A DNA stretch of 22,721 bases from JBKPIY01 sp046730475 (GCA_046730475.1 JBKPIY010000013.1:1-22721), one strand, 5' to 3'; shown: positions 6,164 to 16,795, counted from the first letter of the stretch. The notes: a model not told the origin generated them from the letters alone. Numbers and translations: made by a program.

Positions 6164-6438
6164 CCGGGCACCAGTTGCGGTCGCGGCTCCAGCCCGACTT
6201 CGGCGCTCCCCTCGCGGTGGATCCGAGCCTCGCCCGCGTGGCACCGCAGCGACCCGCGCAGCTCGGCGGTTCGGCGGAACGGGTCGGCGACCAGCTCATC
6301 CGTGGAGAGCGATAGCGCGGCCGCGATCCCGTCCCGCTCGGCGACCAGGTGCGGCCCAGGGGGAAGCCGGCGAGAGTCCAGCGCGGCGAGCCGCTCGAGC
6401 GCGGGGGCGTCGCCGGCGGCCGCCAGGCGAAGCGTCAC
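6160..6438 (-). CDS. Small GNAT-like hypothetical protein (92 aa)
   Basis: The GTG at 6438 begins VTLRLAAAGDAPALERLAAL, then LPPGPHLVAERDGIAAALSL and DELVADPFRRTAELRGSL. This is the first half of a GNAT fold: the AGDAPALERLAALD helix and the strand-turn-strand LVAERDG-x-x-x-AALSL. The acetyl-CoA-binding motif A is missing. Such short proteins are common in actinobacteria and may be an N-terminal GNAT remnant or a binding partner. The stop TGA lies inside the GTGA start of the acetyltransferase gene. The start was chosen at the point where family similarity begins. No clear ribosome binding site is seen. Confidence 0.65.
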   Translation of the reverse strand: MTLRLAAAGDAPALERLAALDSRRLPPGPHLVAERDGIAAALSLSTDELVADPFRRTAELRGSLRCHAGEARIHREGSAEVGLEPRPQLVPG

Positions 6439-6563
6439 CGGCCGCGACCATGCGGCAGCCCGGTGGCGATGCGAGCGCTGGCTCGAGGTGCATCGGATCG
6501 ATGACACGGCCTGGATTCTGCGCTCCAGGAGCGATCGATGCAAGATGTTGTTGTCACCAGATC

Positions 6564-6580
6564 GATCGTGAATTACGATC
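6564..6580. promoter_or_regulatory. LysR operator: GATCGT-GAATT-ACGATC
   Basis: A perfect 6-5-6 inverted repeat ends six bases before the LysR ATG. It contains the LysR-type box T-N11-A (T at 6566, A at 6578) with symmetric flanks. The spacer between the divergent LysR and acetyltransferase genes is AT-rich here. The position, over or just downstream of the LysR promoter, suggests autoregulation and control of the divergent pair. Confidence 0.65.
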
Positions 6581-6586
6581 AATGCG

Positions 6587-7498
6587 ATGGAGCTTCGCCA
6601 GCTCAAGTACGCCGAGGCCGTCGCTCGCCATCGCCACTTCAGGCGCGCCGCCGAGGAGCTCCACGTCGCCCAGTCGGCCCTCTCGCACCAGGTCCGCCGG
6701 CTGGAGGCTGAGCTCGGAGCCGAGCTCTTCGAGCGGACCAGTCGCACGGTCGTCGTCACCGAAGCCGGTGAGGCGGTCGCCGCCCGCGCTCGCAGCGTCC
6801 TCGCCGAGGTCGACGGGATCAGAGGCCAGGTCGACGAGCTGCGCGGGTTGGTCCGCGGCCGGGTCTCGGTCGGCGCCCTGCTCCCCGCCGGCGGGCTCGA
6901 CGTGCCGCGGCTGCTGGTTCGCTTCAGCGAGACCTTTCCGGGGATCGAGCTCGACCTGCACGAGGGCACTGCCGGAGACATGATCCGCTATCTGGCCCAC
7001 GACGAGGTCGATGCCGCTTTCTCGCTCCTCGCAGGGGAGCCGCCCGCGGAGCTCGAGGTCGAGCGCCTGAGCGAGGAGGAGGTCGTCGCCGCCTTCCCTG
7101 CCGGGGCCGGCCCCGATCGTGCTCGCGTCAGCGCCGCCGAGCTCGCCCGCCACGCGCTTGTCACCCCGCGCTCGGGTTCGGCGATCAAGCAGGCGCTCGA
7201 CGAGTTCTTCGCCCGCGCCGGCCAGCCGCTGCGGATATCGCTGGAGAGCGGCGACCCCTTCCTGCTGCGTTGCCTCGTGTCGACCGGATTCGGGGCGGCG
7301 GTGCTGCCGGCTTCTCTAACCCGCCGCGAGGGACCGCCGATCGACGTCCGCGGTCTTCGGCCCGGGGTTCGCCTTCCGGCGACGCTGCTCTGGAACAAGC
7401 GGCGTCATCAGTCGGCCGCCGCCCGCGCCTTCATCGATTTCGCGCGCAAGGCCGCCGACCGCGCGGAGGAGGACCGCTCAGGCGATCAGGCCTCATAA
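6587..7498 (+). CDS. LysR-family transcriptional regulator
   Basis: The 303-residue product has the standard two-domain layout. Residues 1-60 form the winged helix-turn-helix: MELRQLKYAEAVARHRHFRR, then AAEELHVAQSALSHQVRRLE with the recognition helix, then AELFERTSRTVVVTEAGE. A linker helix follows. The effector-binding domain (about 90-295) starts GRVSVGALLPAGGLDVPRLL, with the usual RF-x-x-x-FPGIEL segment, and ends with the ARAFIDFAR helix. The ATG at 6587 fits the family start; no ribosome binding site precedes it, so the transcript may be leaderless. The divergent neighbours are the small GNAT-like gene and the GNAT acetyltransferase, the likely targets. The effector is unknown. Length is typical. 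Confidence 0.92.
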   Translation: MELRQLKYAEAVARHRHFRRAAEELHVAQSALSHQVRRLEAELGAELFERTSRTVVVTEAGEAVAARARSVLAEVDGIRGQVDELRGLVRGRVSVGALLPAGGLDVPRLLVRFSETFPGIELDLHEGTAGDMIRYLAHDEVDAAFSLLAGEPPAELEVERLSEEEVVAAFPAGAGPDRARVSAAELARHALVTPRSGSAIKQALDEFFARAGQPLRISLESGDPFLLRCLVSTGFGAAVLPASLTRREGPPIDVRGLRPGVRLPATLLWNKRRHQSAAARAFIDFARKAADRAEEDRSGDQAS

Positions 7499-7700
7499 GC
7501 TCGAGGCCCGGCTAGCTCACGGAGACCCGCCTCGACGTCGTCCGCATCCTCAACCTTCTCGACGGGTCCGGCGCGCTGGCCTCCCGCCGCTCGTCGACAC
7601 CGGCACCGGTTTACGCTTTCCCGCTGCTTGGCCGATCTTCGCGAGATGACCGTCGCCTCCCGGCCGAGCTCGGGGGACGGTGTTTCCGATTGGGTCTCCC

Positions 7701-8535
7701 CTACGACGCCGAGGCGATCAGTGAGACGGCGGGGAACTCGATCCCGGCGCCATCGAGGGACCCAACGCGCTGGGCGATCTCCTGGCGGACCCGTGCCTCG
7801 TCCTCCTCGAGCTGCTCGACCACCATGGCAATCGCCCCGGCGGCCCCGGTCAGGAACTTCCAGTACTGATCTGCGTCGCCGAAGCGCCAGTTGAACCTGA
7901 CCTCCTCGATCTGCGGCTCCGAGAAGCCGGCTCCGACGATCAGCCGACGGAGGCGGTCGCCGTCGGCCAGCGCCAGGATTCCCGGCGCGCCCGCCGCCGA
8001 GGCCGGCACGTGCCCCCGCTCCTGGAGCACGCGGCCGGGCAGCGCCGCCCACGGGTTCTGCTCCGCTCCCGCGAACACTGCGCAGGACAGGCGACCGCCG
8101 GGGCGCAGCACGCGGCGGGTCTCCGCGAGCGCACCCGAGACATCCGCCAGCAGCATGTACCCCCAGCGGCAGAGCACGCCGTCGACCGCCGCATCGGGTA
8201 AGTCGAGCTGCTCCGCGTCCAGGACGCGGCAATCGACGTTGTCCAGCCCGAGTTCACTCGCGCGGCGCGCCGCGGCATCGACCATCGCCTGTGAGAAGTC
8301 GCTGACGATCACACGCCCGTCCGACCCGACCAGCCGTGCGGCGGCGAAACCCACTATCCCGGTGCCGGCCGCAAGCTCCAGGATCGTCCCTCCGGGGGTC
8401 GCCGCGAGACGCTCGAGCATACGCTCGGTCACCGGGCGCGCCCGTCTGTTCTAAGTAGGCGTGGCGCTCGTCCCATCCGGGCGCCATCGCCTCCCACACG
8501 GCGTGGCTCGCACGCTTGAACTCGGTCGCCTCCAT
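7701..8535 (-). CDS. Class I SAM-dependent methyltransferase, one frameshift
   Basis: The gene starts at the ATG at 8535 (MEATEFKRASHAVWEAMAPG, then WDERHAYLEQT), which is the usual N-terminal helix of UbiE-like methyltransferases. The frame is lost at about 8440 and resumes as RPVTERMLERLAATPGGTIL to the stop at 7701. Removing one G from the ACGGGCGCG run restores a 277-residue protein. Motif I is ILELAAGTGIVGFAA (SAM binding). VIVSDFSQAMVDAA gives the acidic residue after strand 2, and LDAEQLDLPDAAVDGVLCRW covers motifs II and III. LAETRRVLRPGGRLSCAVFA follows in the expected place. The acceptor is unknown. A GGCCCC/GGGGCC inverted repeat lies 18 bases upstream of the start. Confidence 0.82.
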
Positions 8536-8552
8536 CCGCTGAACGCTACCGC

Positions 8553-8569
8553 GGCCCCAATCAGGGGCC
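8553..8569. promoter_or_regulatory. Inverted repeat GGCCCC-AATCA-GGGGCC upstream of the methyltransferase
   Basis: A perfect 6-5-6 inverted repeat sits 18 bases before the methyltransferase ATG. It could be a protein-binding site or a hairpin in the leader that affects translation. In such GC-rich DNA a 6-bp GC palindrome can also occur by chance. Confidence 0.3.
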
Positions 8570-9012
8570 TGGCGTCGACGTTACAGCTTTCGTCCGCTTT
8601 CCGACCAACGGCGCAGTCCCTTGTATCCCTCTAACGGGGACGACCCTGACAGCTCAAGGTGGCTTGTGTGAGGCCACTGCGAGCAGTCGAGCGGCGCGAG
8701 CTGGCTGCAGATCGACGACGTCGGGGCGCAGGACGACGTCCGACGCAATCAGCCCACGCTCTCGGTGATCCCGAACCCGGCCTGGGCCTACACGTTTGGG
8801 ACGTCAGCCTCGGGCTGGGCCACCTCGTAAGGCCCGTCGAGGGCGAGACCAGCGGCTATCTGCGGCGGCCCGCCCACCGATGACCGGCGACCGCTACTTG
8901 GAGATCCCGAGTCGCCCTCAGACTGCCCGCACCTGAAATCAGAACCCATCCGCCGCGGCGGCTCGGCCAAGTCGCTGGTCACGCGCGCCGCGGAGCGTTC
9001 CTGCGCCTCGAT
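8570..9012. other. Intergenic stretch with one unassigned coding-like fragment
   Basis: No complete gene is seen. On the plus strand an uninterrupted frame from 8678 to 8830 reads CEQSSGASWLQIDDVGAQDD and ends PNPAWAYTFGTSASGWATS before TAA, with coding-like third positions. It has no start codon and no family I can name, so it may be the tail of a lost secreted protein. The sequence around 8610-8660 is less GC-rich and has a GTCCC/GGGAC imperfect inverted repeat. Confidence 0.25.
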
Positions 9013-9210
9013 CTAGCCGAAGGTGAACGCGTAGGCCTCAATCCCGGGAGCAAGGAACGTGATCTCGAACGTGCGGTCAGTGACGGGGCCGCGCTGGCGA
9101 ACCAGTTGATACAGCCGTTGTTCGGTAACCGTCCCACTGCCTCGTTCGTCGACGTCAACTCCGTAAGCGGCGCCCGGTGGCTGTCCATCGATCAGCACCC
9201 GAAATCGCAC
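9013..9210 (-). pseudogene. C-terminal tail of a thioredoxin-family (DipZ-like) protein
   Basis: The 65-residue frame reads MRFRVLIDGQPPGAAYGVDV, then GTVTEQRLYQLVRQRGPVTD, then FLAPGIEAYAFTFG. This is the conserved C-terminal jelly-roll-like end of thioredoxin/redoxin proteins related to DipZ, in the pattern 'RF-x-V-x-[LI]-DG-x-PPG-x-x-x-G-x-DVD ... LYQL-[IV]-RQ ... FL-x-PG-[VI]-x-A-[YF]-x-FTFG'. The thioredoxin domain with its CxxC site should precede it but is missing. Upstream sequence loses similarity at about 9213. The GTG opening the frame is not a real start. It is read as a truncated relic. Confidence 0.65.
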
Positions 9211-9531
9211 CGAACTTCCTCGCGCCGAGGTTGGGCCACGCCCCAGCCGCCGCCGGCGCCTTCGGGGCCCGGAACGGGTGGGAGAGCTCGCCGTCCCTCA
9301 CGCCGGGATCAGGACGTCCGTAGCGCTCGAGCGGGCGGACCTCGAGCTCGGGCCCTGCGGCTGGTCCGCCCTTCGCTGCCACCGCCAGTCCGGCGACGCC
9401 CCCGAGGACCCCCGAGCCGCGGCGATCGCCGCCTGAGTCATGCTAGGGTCTCGCCGAAGGCGTCAAGCATCGCTGGCACGTGCTTGACAGGGCCGACAGC
9501 CACTGGACCCGCCGGCACGGGAAGGGAGTCC
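9211..9531. other. Intergenic stretch upstream of the secreted phosphodiesterase-like gene
   Basis: No gene is recognised. A minus-strand frame (9382-9155) contains VAAKGGPAAGPELEVRPLER-like sequence but has no identifiable family. A TTGACA hexamer at 9484-9489 lies 43 bases before the next ATG, without a convincing -10 element at the proper distance. Confidence 0.3.
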
Positions 9532-10662
9532 ATGTCGAGGAACAGCAACAGCCCCCGTCGAGGTCGTTTCGTACTTCTGCTCGCCGCGCTGGTGGCGATC
9601 GCGCTGGCCGCGCCCGCGGGCGCAGCGGAGAAGCATCACGCCAGCGTGATGACCCGCAACCTCTACCTGGGCGCGGACCTGGCTCCGGCGATCGGCGCCT
9701 CGAGCTACACCGACTTCATCGATAAGAACGGGCAAATCCTCCGGGACGTGGACACCAACAACTTCCCGGTTCGCGCCAAGGGCCTGGCGAGCGAGATCCT
9801 CAGCAAGAAGCCCGATCTCGTCGGCCTCCAAGAGGTCTCCCTGTGGCGGACCGGCCCGGTCAACGACTTCGCTCCCATCACCGGCCCCACCGCAACGACG
9901 GTCAAGTACGACTACCTCCAGCTGCTGCTCGACCAGCTCAACCAGGAAGGCGACCGCTATCGGGTTGTGACGGCGCAGAACGAGTTCGACTTCGAGGCGC
10001 CCGCGGACTACAACGGCGTTCCGGGCGACGGTGACTTCCCGGGCCTGAACGACAACGGCGAGATCAACGCGCGGCTGACGATGCGCGACGTGATCCTGGC
10101 CAAGGTCGGTAACAGCGTCAGGACCAAGAACGCGACGGGCGGCCACTACCAGGCGGCCTTCGTGCCGACGATCGCCGGCATCACGGTCAGGGTGGATCGC
10201 GGCTGGACGCAGGCCGACGTCAGCGTCAGCAACAGCGGCTGGTTCCGGTTCGTCAACACCCACCTCGAGGCGTTCGGCGACCCGACGATCCGCGAGGCAC
10301 AGGCCAAGGAGCTGGTGGCGCCCGGTGGCGCGGCGACCGGTGACCTGCCCGTGATCCTGATCGGCGACCTCAACTCCGACGACGACACGGTGCAGGGCGG
10401 CGATCGGCTGGCCTACCAGGCCCTGACGGACGCCGGCTTCAGCGAGCGCAGCACCAACAACCCGCTGAGCTGCTGTCTCAACACCAGCATCCTCACCGAC
10501 AACTTCGGGAGCGTCAGCGACTTCGATCACCAGGTCGACCATGTGTTGACCGACGACTCGCGGGTCCAGCTGCTCAGCTCGTCTGTCACTGGTCGAGCGC
10601 CGGTCAACGGGTACTGGGACTCCGATCACGCCGGGGTGTTCAGCGACCTCCAGATTCCGTAG
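9532..10662 (+). CDS. Secreted endonuclease/exonuclease/phosphatase-family protein
   Basis: The ATG at 9532 has a good ribosome binding site (AAGGGAG). The product is 376 residues long. Residues 1-34 are a Sec-type signal peptide: basic RRGRF, hydrophobic VLLLAALVAIALA, and a cleavage site near AGAAEK. The EEP fold follows: MTRNLYLGADL (metal-side Asn), LVGLQEVSLW (catalytic Glu), FRFVNTHLEAFGD, VILIGDLNSDD (Asp and Asn), FDHQVDHVLTD and YWDSDHAGVFSDL (final Asp-His pair). These are the standard catalytic residues of phosphodiesterases such as sphingomyelinase, DNase I and nucleases. With the full catalytic set, the protein is probably an active extracellular phosphodiesterase. Lipid or nucleic acid substrate cannot be separated by sequence. 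A short palindrome follows the stop. Confidence 0.9.
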   Translation: MSRNSNSPRRGRFVLLLAALVAIALAAPAGAAEKHHASVMTRNLYLGADLAPAIGASSYTDFIDKNGQILRDVDTNNFPVRAKGLASEILSKKPDLVGLQEVSLWRTGPVNDFAPITGPTATTVKYDYLQLLLDQLNQEGDRYRVVTAQNEFDFEAPADYNGVPGDGDFPGLNDNGEINARLTMRDVILAKVGNSVRTKNATGGHYQAAFVPTIAGITVRVDRGWTQADVSVSNSGWFRFVNTHLEAFGDPTIREAQAKELVAPGGAATGDLPVILIGDLNSDDDTVQGGDRLAYQALTDAGFSERSTNNPLSCCLNTSILTDNFGSVSDFDHQVDHVLTDDSRVQLLSSSVTGRAPVNGYWDSDHAGVFSDLQIP

Positions 10663-10676
10663 CGGGCGAACGCTCG

Positions 10677-10691
10677 CTGCGGGATCCGCAG
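10677..10691 (+). terminator. Weak candidate terminator hairpin
   Basis: CTGCGG-GAT-CCGCAG forms a perfect 6-bp stem 14 bases after the stop of the EEP-family gene. There is no T-run after it, so termination is only suggested by position. Confidence 0.3.
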
Positions 10692-10965
10692 TTGAAGAGG
10701 AGGGGCCGTCAGGGTCTTAGGTGACGGCGGGAGCTTGCGACTTGGAGCGCTAGGTGCTCACGAGATCTCCCCTCGAGCTTCGCCGGACCCACGGGGAGCT
10801 GTTCTGACGCTGACTGAGTCGCGGTCGCGGATCTTTTCGCTTCGCGCGTGGAAAGGAGGGGCGAGATCAGCGGGCGCGCCGCTACGGCTCCTCGTCCCAG
10901 GCAGGAGCGAGCCGGACGTGTCACTGTCGCCCCGAAGCCGAGGCGCCAGGAGCTAGAGTCGGCGA

Positions 10966-12366
10966 ATCGACCCGCGTTACGAAGTTCTCGACGACGCCGT
11001 CCGGCTCGCGCACGAGTACATCGACAGCCTGGCCTCGCGTCCCGTCGGCGCAGCGACCGGCATCGACGAGCTACGCTCCCGGCTCGCGCGGCAACTCAGT
11101 GATGACGGTGAGGACCCCCGAGCGGTCATCGAGGACCTCGCGCGCGACGTCGACCCCGGACTCGTCGCCTCGGCAGGACCGCGTTACTTCGGCTTCGTCA
11201 TCGGAGGCGCCCTCCCCGTGGCGGTCGCGGCGGACTGGCTGACGTCGGCCTGGGACCAGAACGGTGGCGGATACATCGCGTCTCCGGCCTTGTCCGTGGC
11301 CGAGGAGGTCGCCGCCGGCTGGGTGCGTGACCTACTGGGATTGCCGGCCGCTTGCAGCTTGGGCTTTGTGACGGGCTGCCAGATGGCGCACTTCACCTGT
11401 CTGGCGGCGGCACGTCACGCGGTCCTGCGCGAGGCGGGCTGGGACGTCGAGGCCCACGGCCTTCAGGGTGGACCGCAGTTGCGCGTGATCGCGGGCGAGC
11501 AGGCGCACGTGACCGTCCTGGTCGCTTGTCGCATGCTCGGGCTCGGGGCCGATCGTGTTCGCCTGGTGCCGAGCGACGAGCAGGGTCGCATGCTGTCCCC
11601 AGAGCTCGAGAGGGCGCTCGCCGAGCACGAAGGTCCGACCATCGTCTGCGCGCAGGCTGGCGAGGTCAACACCGGCGCCTTTGACCCCATCGCGGAGATC
11701 GTCGAGGCCTGCGATGCCCACGGCGCGTGGTGCCACATCGACGGCGCGTTCGGGCTCTGGGCCGCCGTCAGCCCGACCCGCCGAGACCTGCTGCGGGGCT
11801 ACCAGCGGGCGGACTCCTGGGCGACCGACGGTCACAAGTGGCTGAACGTGCCCTACGACTGCGGAATTGCGGCGGTGGCCGATCCCTCCGCGCACCGGGC
11901 CGCGATGACCTCGACATCGGCCTACATCCCCCCGCACGACGAGGACATCCCCTGGGGCTTCGACTGGACGCCGGAGTTCTCGCGCCGGGCGCGCGGCGTT
12001 CCGGTCTACGCGGCACTGCGCTCGCTGGGACGGGCCGGAATCGCGAACATCATCGACAGCTCCTGCGAGCACGCCGCGCAGATCGCCAACCGGCTGGCTG
12101 AGGCCGGCGGTGTCGAGATTCTCAACGACGTCGTGCTCAATCAGGTAGTCGTGCGGTTCGACGACGACGACCAGACTACGAACGCGGTGATCGAACGCGC
12201 TCAGCAGGACGGGACTTGCTGGCTGAGCGGCAGCAGCTTCCGCGGGCGGGCGGTCATGCGCGTGTCGGTGGTGGGGTGGCAGACCACGGCGGATGACATC
12301 GACCGCTCGGCTGACGCGATCCTTGAAGCTGCTTACGGGGCACGCAGCGGGGTCCCGGGACGCTGA
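10966..12366 (+). CDS. PLP-dependent decarboxylase (group II amino-acid decarboxylase family), no normal start codon
   Basis: The protein of about 466 residues has the group II decarboxylase/aspartate-aminotransferase fold. Family similarity begins at IDPRYEVLDDAVRLAHEYID (from 10966) and runs through ASAGPRYFGFVIGGALPVAV, AADWLTSAWDQNGGGYIASP, VTGCQMAHFTCLAAARHAVL (cofactor phosphate region), WCHIDGAFGLWAAV (Asp that contacts the PLP ring nitrogen) and SWATDGHKWLNVPYDCG (Lys near residue 291, the PLP Schiff base). An in-frame TAG lies at 10954, and no ATG, GTG or TTG occurs before GTG 11218, which would remove 84 conserved residues. The true start is therefore hidden by a base change or indel, or is an unusual ATC. 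AGGAG at 10948 would be a suitable ribosome binding site. The substrate, possibly an aromatic or acidic amino acid, is unknown. Confidence 0.85.
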   Translation: MDPRYEVLDDAVRLAHEYIDSLASRPVGAATGIDELRSRLARQLSDDGEDPRAVIEDLARDVDPGLVASAGPRYFGFVIGGALPVAVAADWLTSAWDQNGGGYIASPALSVAEEVAAGWVRDLLGLPAACSLGFVTGCQMAHFTCLAAARHAVLREAGWDVEAHGLQGGPQLRVIAGEQAHVTVLVACRMLGLGADRVRLVPSDEQGRMLSPELERALAEHEGPTIVCAQAGEVNTGAFDPIAEIVEACDAHGAWCHIDGAFGLWAAVSPTRRDLLRGYQRADSWATDGHKWLNVPYDCGIAAVADPSAHRAAMTSTSAYIPPHDEDIPWGFDWTPEFSRRARGVPVYAALRSLGRAGIANIIDSSCEHAAQIANRLAEAGGVEILNDVVLNQVVVRFDDDDQTTNAVIERAQQDGTCWLSGSSFRGRAVMRVSVVGWQTTADDIDRSADAILEAAYGARSGVPGR

Positions 12367-12428
12367 TCGCCTGAGACGTCGGCGGGGCGTCCTGCTCCCC
12401 CCGGTGGCCGCCCTCGGAGTCGCGTCGC

Positions 12429-13058
12429 TTACCAGCCGTCGGCGTCGAGGACGATCTCGCCTCCGGATCCGGTGAGGACGATGCTTGCGACCGCGGGCGC
12501 ACCTGCGGCACGGCGATCGGGAGACGATTAGCCCCGACCCAGGCCGTAAGGCGATCAGGGTCGCCATCGAGCTGCAGCCTTGCCATCTGGACGGCGCCGC
12601 CCCGATGGCTTGCTGGGGCGCGGCCTGGAAGCGGGTGCCGTGTTCCCCACTCGATGAAGAAGGGAAGGGAGGGCTCGGCGGCGGCCTGCTCGATGCCGGC
12701 CATCCGCCACCGCATCAGCCGGCCGGCTCGACCGGCCCGTGTTGCCGGCGCCCACCGTCAACCCGAGCCGTTGGGCGACGTCGTCGAGCTTGTGCGTGCG
12801 GACGGCCCAGCCGAGCGGCTGGGCCGGCTTGGCGTGCACCCGAGCTACCCAGCGCCCGAACGGGCTCTGCGCGGCCTCGGCCTCATCGACGACCGCGACC
12901 AGCTCGAGGTAGGCCTCGCCGAGCGGCACGATCCTGTTGGCCGTGCCCCGGCCGGGGTGACGGCCGCCCTCGATCGAAGCCGGGCCGTGCCGGGCTTCGA
13001 TCTCGCGCGCGGCCGCTGCCAGGTCGGCCACCGCGATCAGTACGTGGTCCAGCTCCAG
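12429..13058 (-). CDS. VOC/glyoxalase-like protein, three frameshifts
   Basis: Similarity begins at LELDHVLIAVADLAAAAREI (minus strand from 13058) and continues GGRHPGRGTANRIVPLGEAY, LELVAVVDE and PLGWAVRTHKLDDVAQRLGL. It then passes, after a double shift near 12735, into LMRWRMAGIEQAAAEPSLPF and FIEWG. After another shift near 12497 it ends GAPAVASIVLTGSGGEIVLD to the TAA at 12431. Restoring one base in each of three short G/C runs gives one frame of 210 residues. This is the 'glyoxalase-like' VOC fold of paired beta-alpha-beta-beta-beta units. The natural start codon is expected at 13058, where CTG stands in place of ATG or GTG. It lies about 105 bases after the alpha/beta hydrolase gene on the same strand. 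The substrate is unknown. It is a pseudogene if the shifts are real. Confidence 0.65.
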
Positions 13059-13163
13059 GACAACGAGCGTACTGGGCCGGCGTCGTCTCGAGCGGGCAGG
13101 GACCCGCCGGCATCGCTAGAGCCCAACGCCAGCAACGCGGGCGCCCAGCCGTCGAGATCTCGG

Positions 13164-13985
13164 TCATGGCTGCGCCCCGACGGCCGCGAAGTCCTCAACC
13201 GCTCGCGCGTAGGAGTCGGGGTGCGTGACCTGCGGGTCGTGCGCGCTGCCGGGAATCGATTGAGCTCTCGCCCCGGGCATCACGGCGACGAGCAGCTCGA
13301 CGATCCGCTTGAAGAAAGGCGGCCTCAGGTCTCCGTAGGTGACGAGCGCCGGCCCGCCGAAAGCCGCCAGGCCTTCGAGCTCGATGTCCAGCGCCTCGGG
13401 ATCGCGGCATTGATCGAGGTAGGTGAGGGCGTTGGCCAGCAGGATGCGGCGGTGCCCGCGGTCGAGGCCCGCCCAGCCGCCGTTCGTCGCCGCCACCCGA
13501 TCGAAGTAGTGCCGGGCCGCGCCCTCCAGGTCGCCCGACTCGAGACGGGTCGCGACGGCCCCGAGCCGGGCGCGTAGCGCGGCCAGCTCGGGCCAGTCCG
13601 TGGCCTCGGCCTCGAGCAGATCGAAGAGCGGTGGCTCATGAACCGCCACGCTGCGCAGGAGCTCAGGGTGCGCGGCTGCGAGGCGCAGTGTGATCGAGCC
13701 CCCCCACGAGGCTCCGGCGACGTGAGCCGGGGTCAGGCCGAGGAGGTCGATCAGGGCGGCGAGGTCATCGACATCTTCCCGGACGCTTCCCTGACCCGGC
13801 GGGCAGGAGCTGCGGCTGTGGCCGCGGCGGTCATAGAAGACGACGTCGAAGGAACGTGCGAGCGAGGGCAATACCGCCTCCCACACGCGGCAGTCGACCC
13901 AGGACCCGTGGACGAGGACGAGCGGGTCCCCGGCGCCGGTGCGCTCGTAGTGGAGCCGAGTTCCGTTGACTCGAAGAAAGGGCAT
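13164..13985 (-). CDS. Alpha/beta-fold hydrolase
   Basis: The 273-residue product starts at the ATG at 13985 (MPFLRVNGTRLHYERTGAGD). Hydrolase features are in order: PLVLVHGSWVD (oxyanion-hole HG), VVFYDRRGHSRSS, HVAGASWGGSITLRLA (nucleophile elbow G-x-S-x-G, Ser), FGGPALVTYGDLRPPFF (acid Asp), and IPGSAHDPQVTHPDSYARAV (catalytic His). A helical cap lies between the nucleophile and the acid. The full triad predicts an active esterase or hydrolase; the natural substrate is unknown. The in-frame codons up to 14066 are low complexity and are not taken as part of the protein. The VOC gene follows on the same strand, so they may be co-transcribed. Lon is divergent. Confidence 0.9.
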   Translation of the reverse strand: MPFLRVNGTRLHYERTGAGDPLVLVHGSWVDCRVWEAVLPSLARSFDVVFYDRRGHSRSSCPPGQGSVREDVDDLAALIDLLGLTPAHVAGASWGGSITLRLAAAHPELLRSVAVHEPPLFDLLEAEATDWPELAALRARLGAVATRLESGDLEGAARHYFDRVAATNGGWAGLDRGHRRILLANALTYLDQCRDPEALDIELEGLAAFGGPALVTYGDLRPPFFKRIVELLVAVMPGARAQSIPGSAHDPQVTHPDSYARAVEDFAAVGAQP

Positions 13986-14117
13986 CGCGCGCTGCTCGCT
14001 CGGTTTAGACGGCGCTTCCCCGCCTAGGCTAGTCCGGCTCAAGGAGCCGTGATCGCGACCGCTCAACCCGGCTCGCTATCCTATACGGACTAACTACAGA
14101 AATTGGACTTGCCCCCG

Positions 14118-16388
<2,271 letters not shown>

Positions 16389-16408
<20 letters not shown>

Positions 16409-16700
16409 CTGCGCCCCCGTTCCCTACGAGCTCCGCGCCGTCGCGGACCTGCTGGAGCGGCGCTGGACGCTGGGCATGATCTACGCGTGTTCCAGCGGCG
16501 CCGCGCGTTTCAACGAGTTTCGCCAGTCGCTGCCCGGGATTTCACCGACCACGCTCTCGGAAAGGCTCGAGCAGCTTGAGGCCGCCGGAATCCTCGCGCG
16601 GCGTCTCGTTCCGGGCCGTCCCCCGCACGCCGAGTACCGACTGACCGCGAACGGAAGACGGTTGGCCGCGGCGGTGACCGGGTTGCTCCAGCCTCGCTGA
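16389..16700 (+). CDS. HxlR-family winged-helix regulator
   Basis: The 103-residue product begins at an ATG inside the end of lon. It shows the HxlR pattern: a Cys-containing N-terminus (MSPRCRNCAPVPYELRAVAD), LLERRWTLGMIYACSSGAAR (the 'RWT' helix), FNEFRQSLPGISPTTLSERL (helix-turn-helix), EQLEAAGILARRL and then the wing HAEYRLTANGRRLAAAV. HxlR proteins bind DNA as dimers, and several respond to thiol-reactive or electrophilic stress through a conserved N-terminal Cys; here a C-x-x-C pair is present. The 20-bp overlap with lon suggests co-transcription and coupled translation. Pairing with Lon would be compatible with a stress role, but that is inference. Confidence 0.82.
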
Positions 16701-16795
16701 GCCACATGATCGCGAGGGTGACTGATTCCAAAGCCCCAATCGCGCCGGAGGCCCCGAGCCGCTGAACTTCCGCAGGACGCACCACTCAACCGACT

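Noticed and set aside
5507..6571. 354-residue plus-strand open frame
   Set aside because: It is antisense to the GNAT gene and its small partner, both of which show recognisable family motifs.
9484..9489. TTGACA promoter element upstream of the EEP-family gene
   Set aside because: No acceptable -10 hexamer lies 16-18 bases downstream, so it is probably chance.
9463..10629. 388-residue minus-strand open frame
   Set aside because: It is an antisense shadow of the secreted EEP-family gene, which has a ribosome binding site, signal peptide and full catalytic set.
11332..12567. 411-residue minus-strand open frame
   Set aside because: It is antisense to the PLP decarboxylase gene and contains no recognisable domain.
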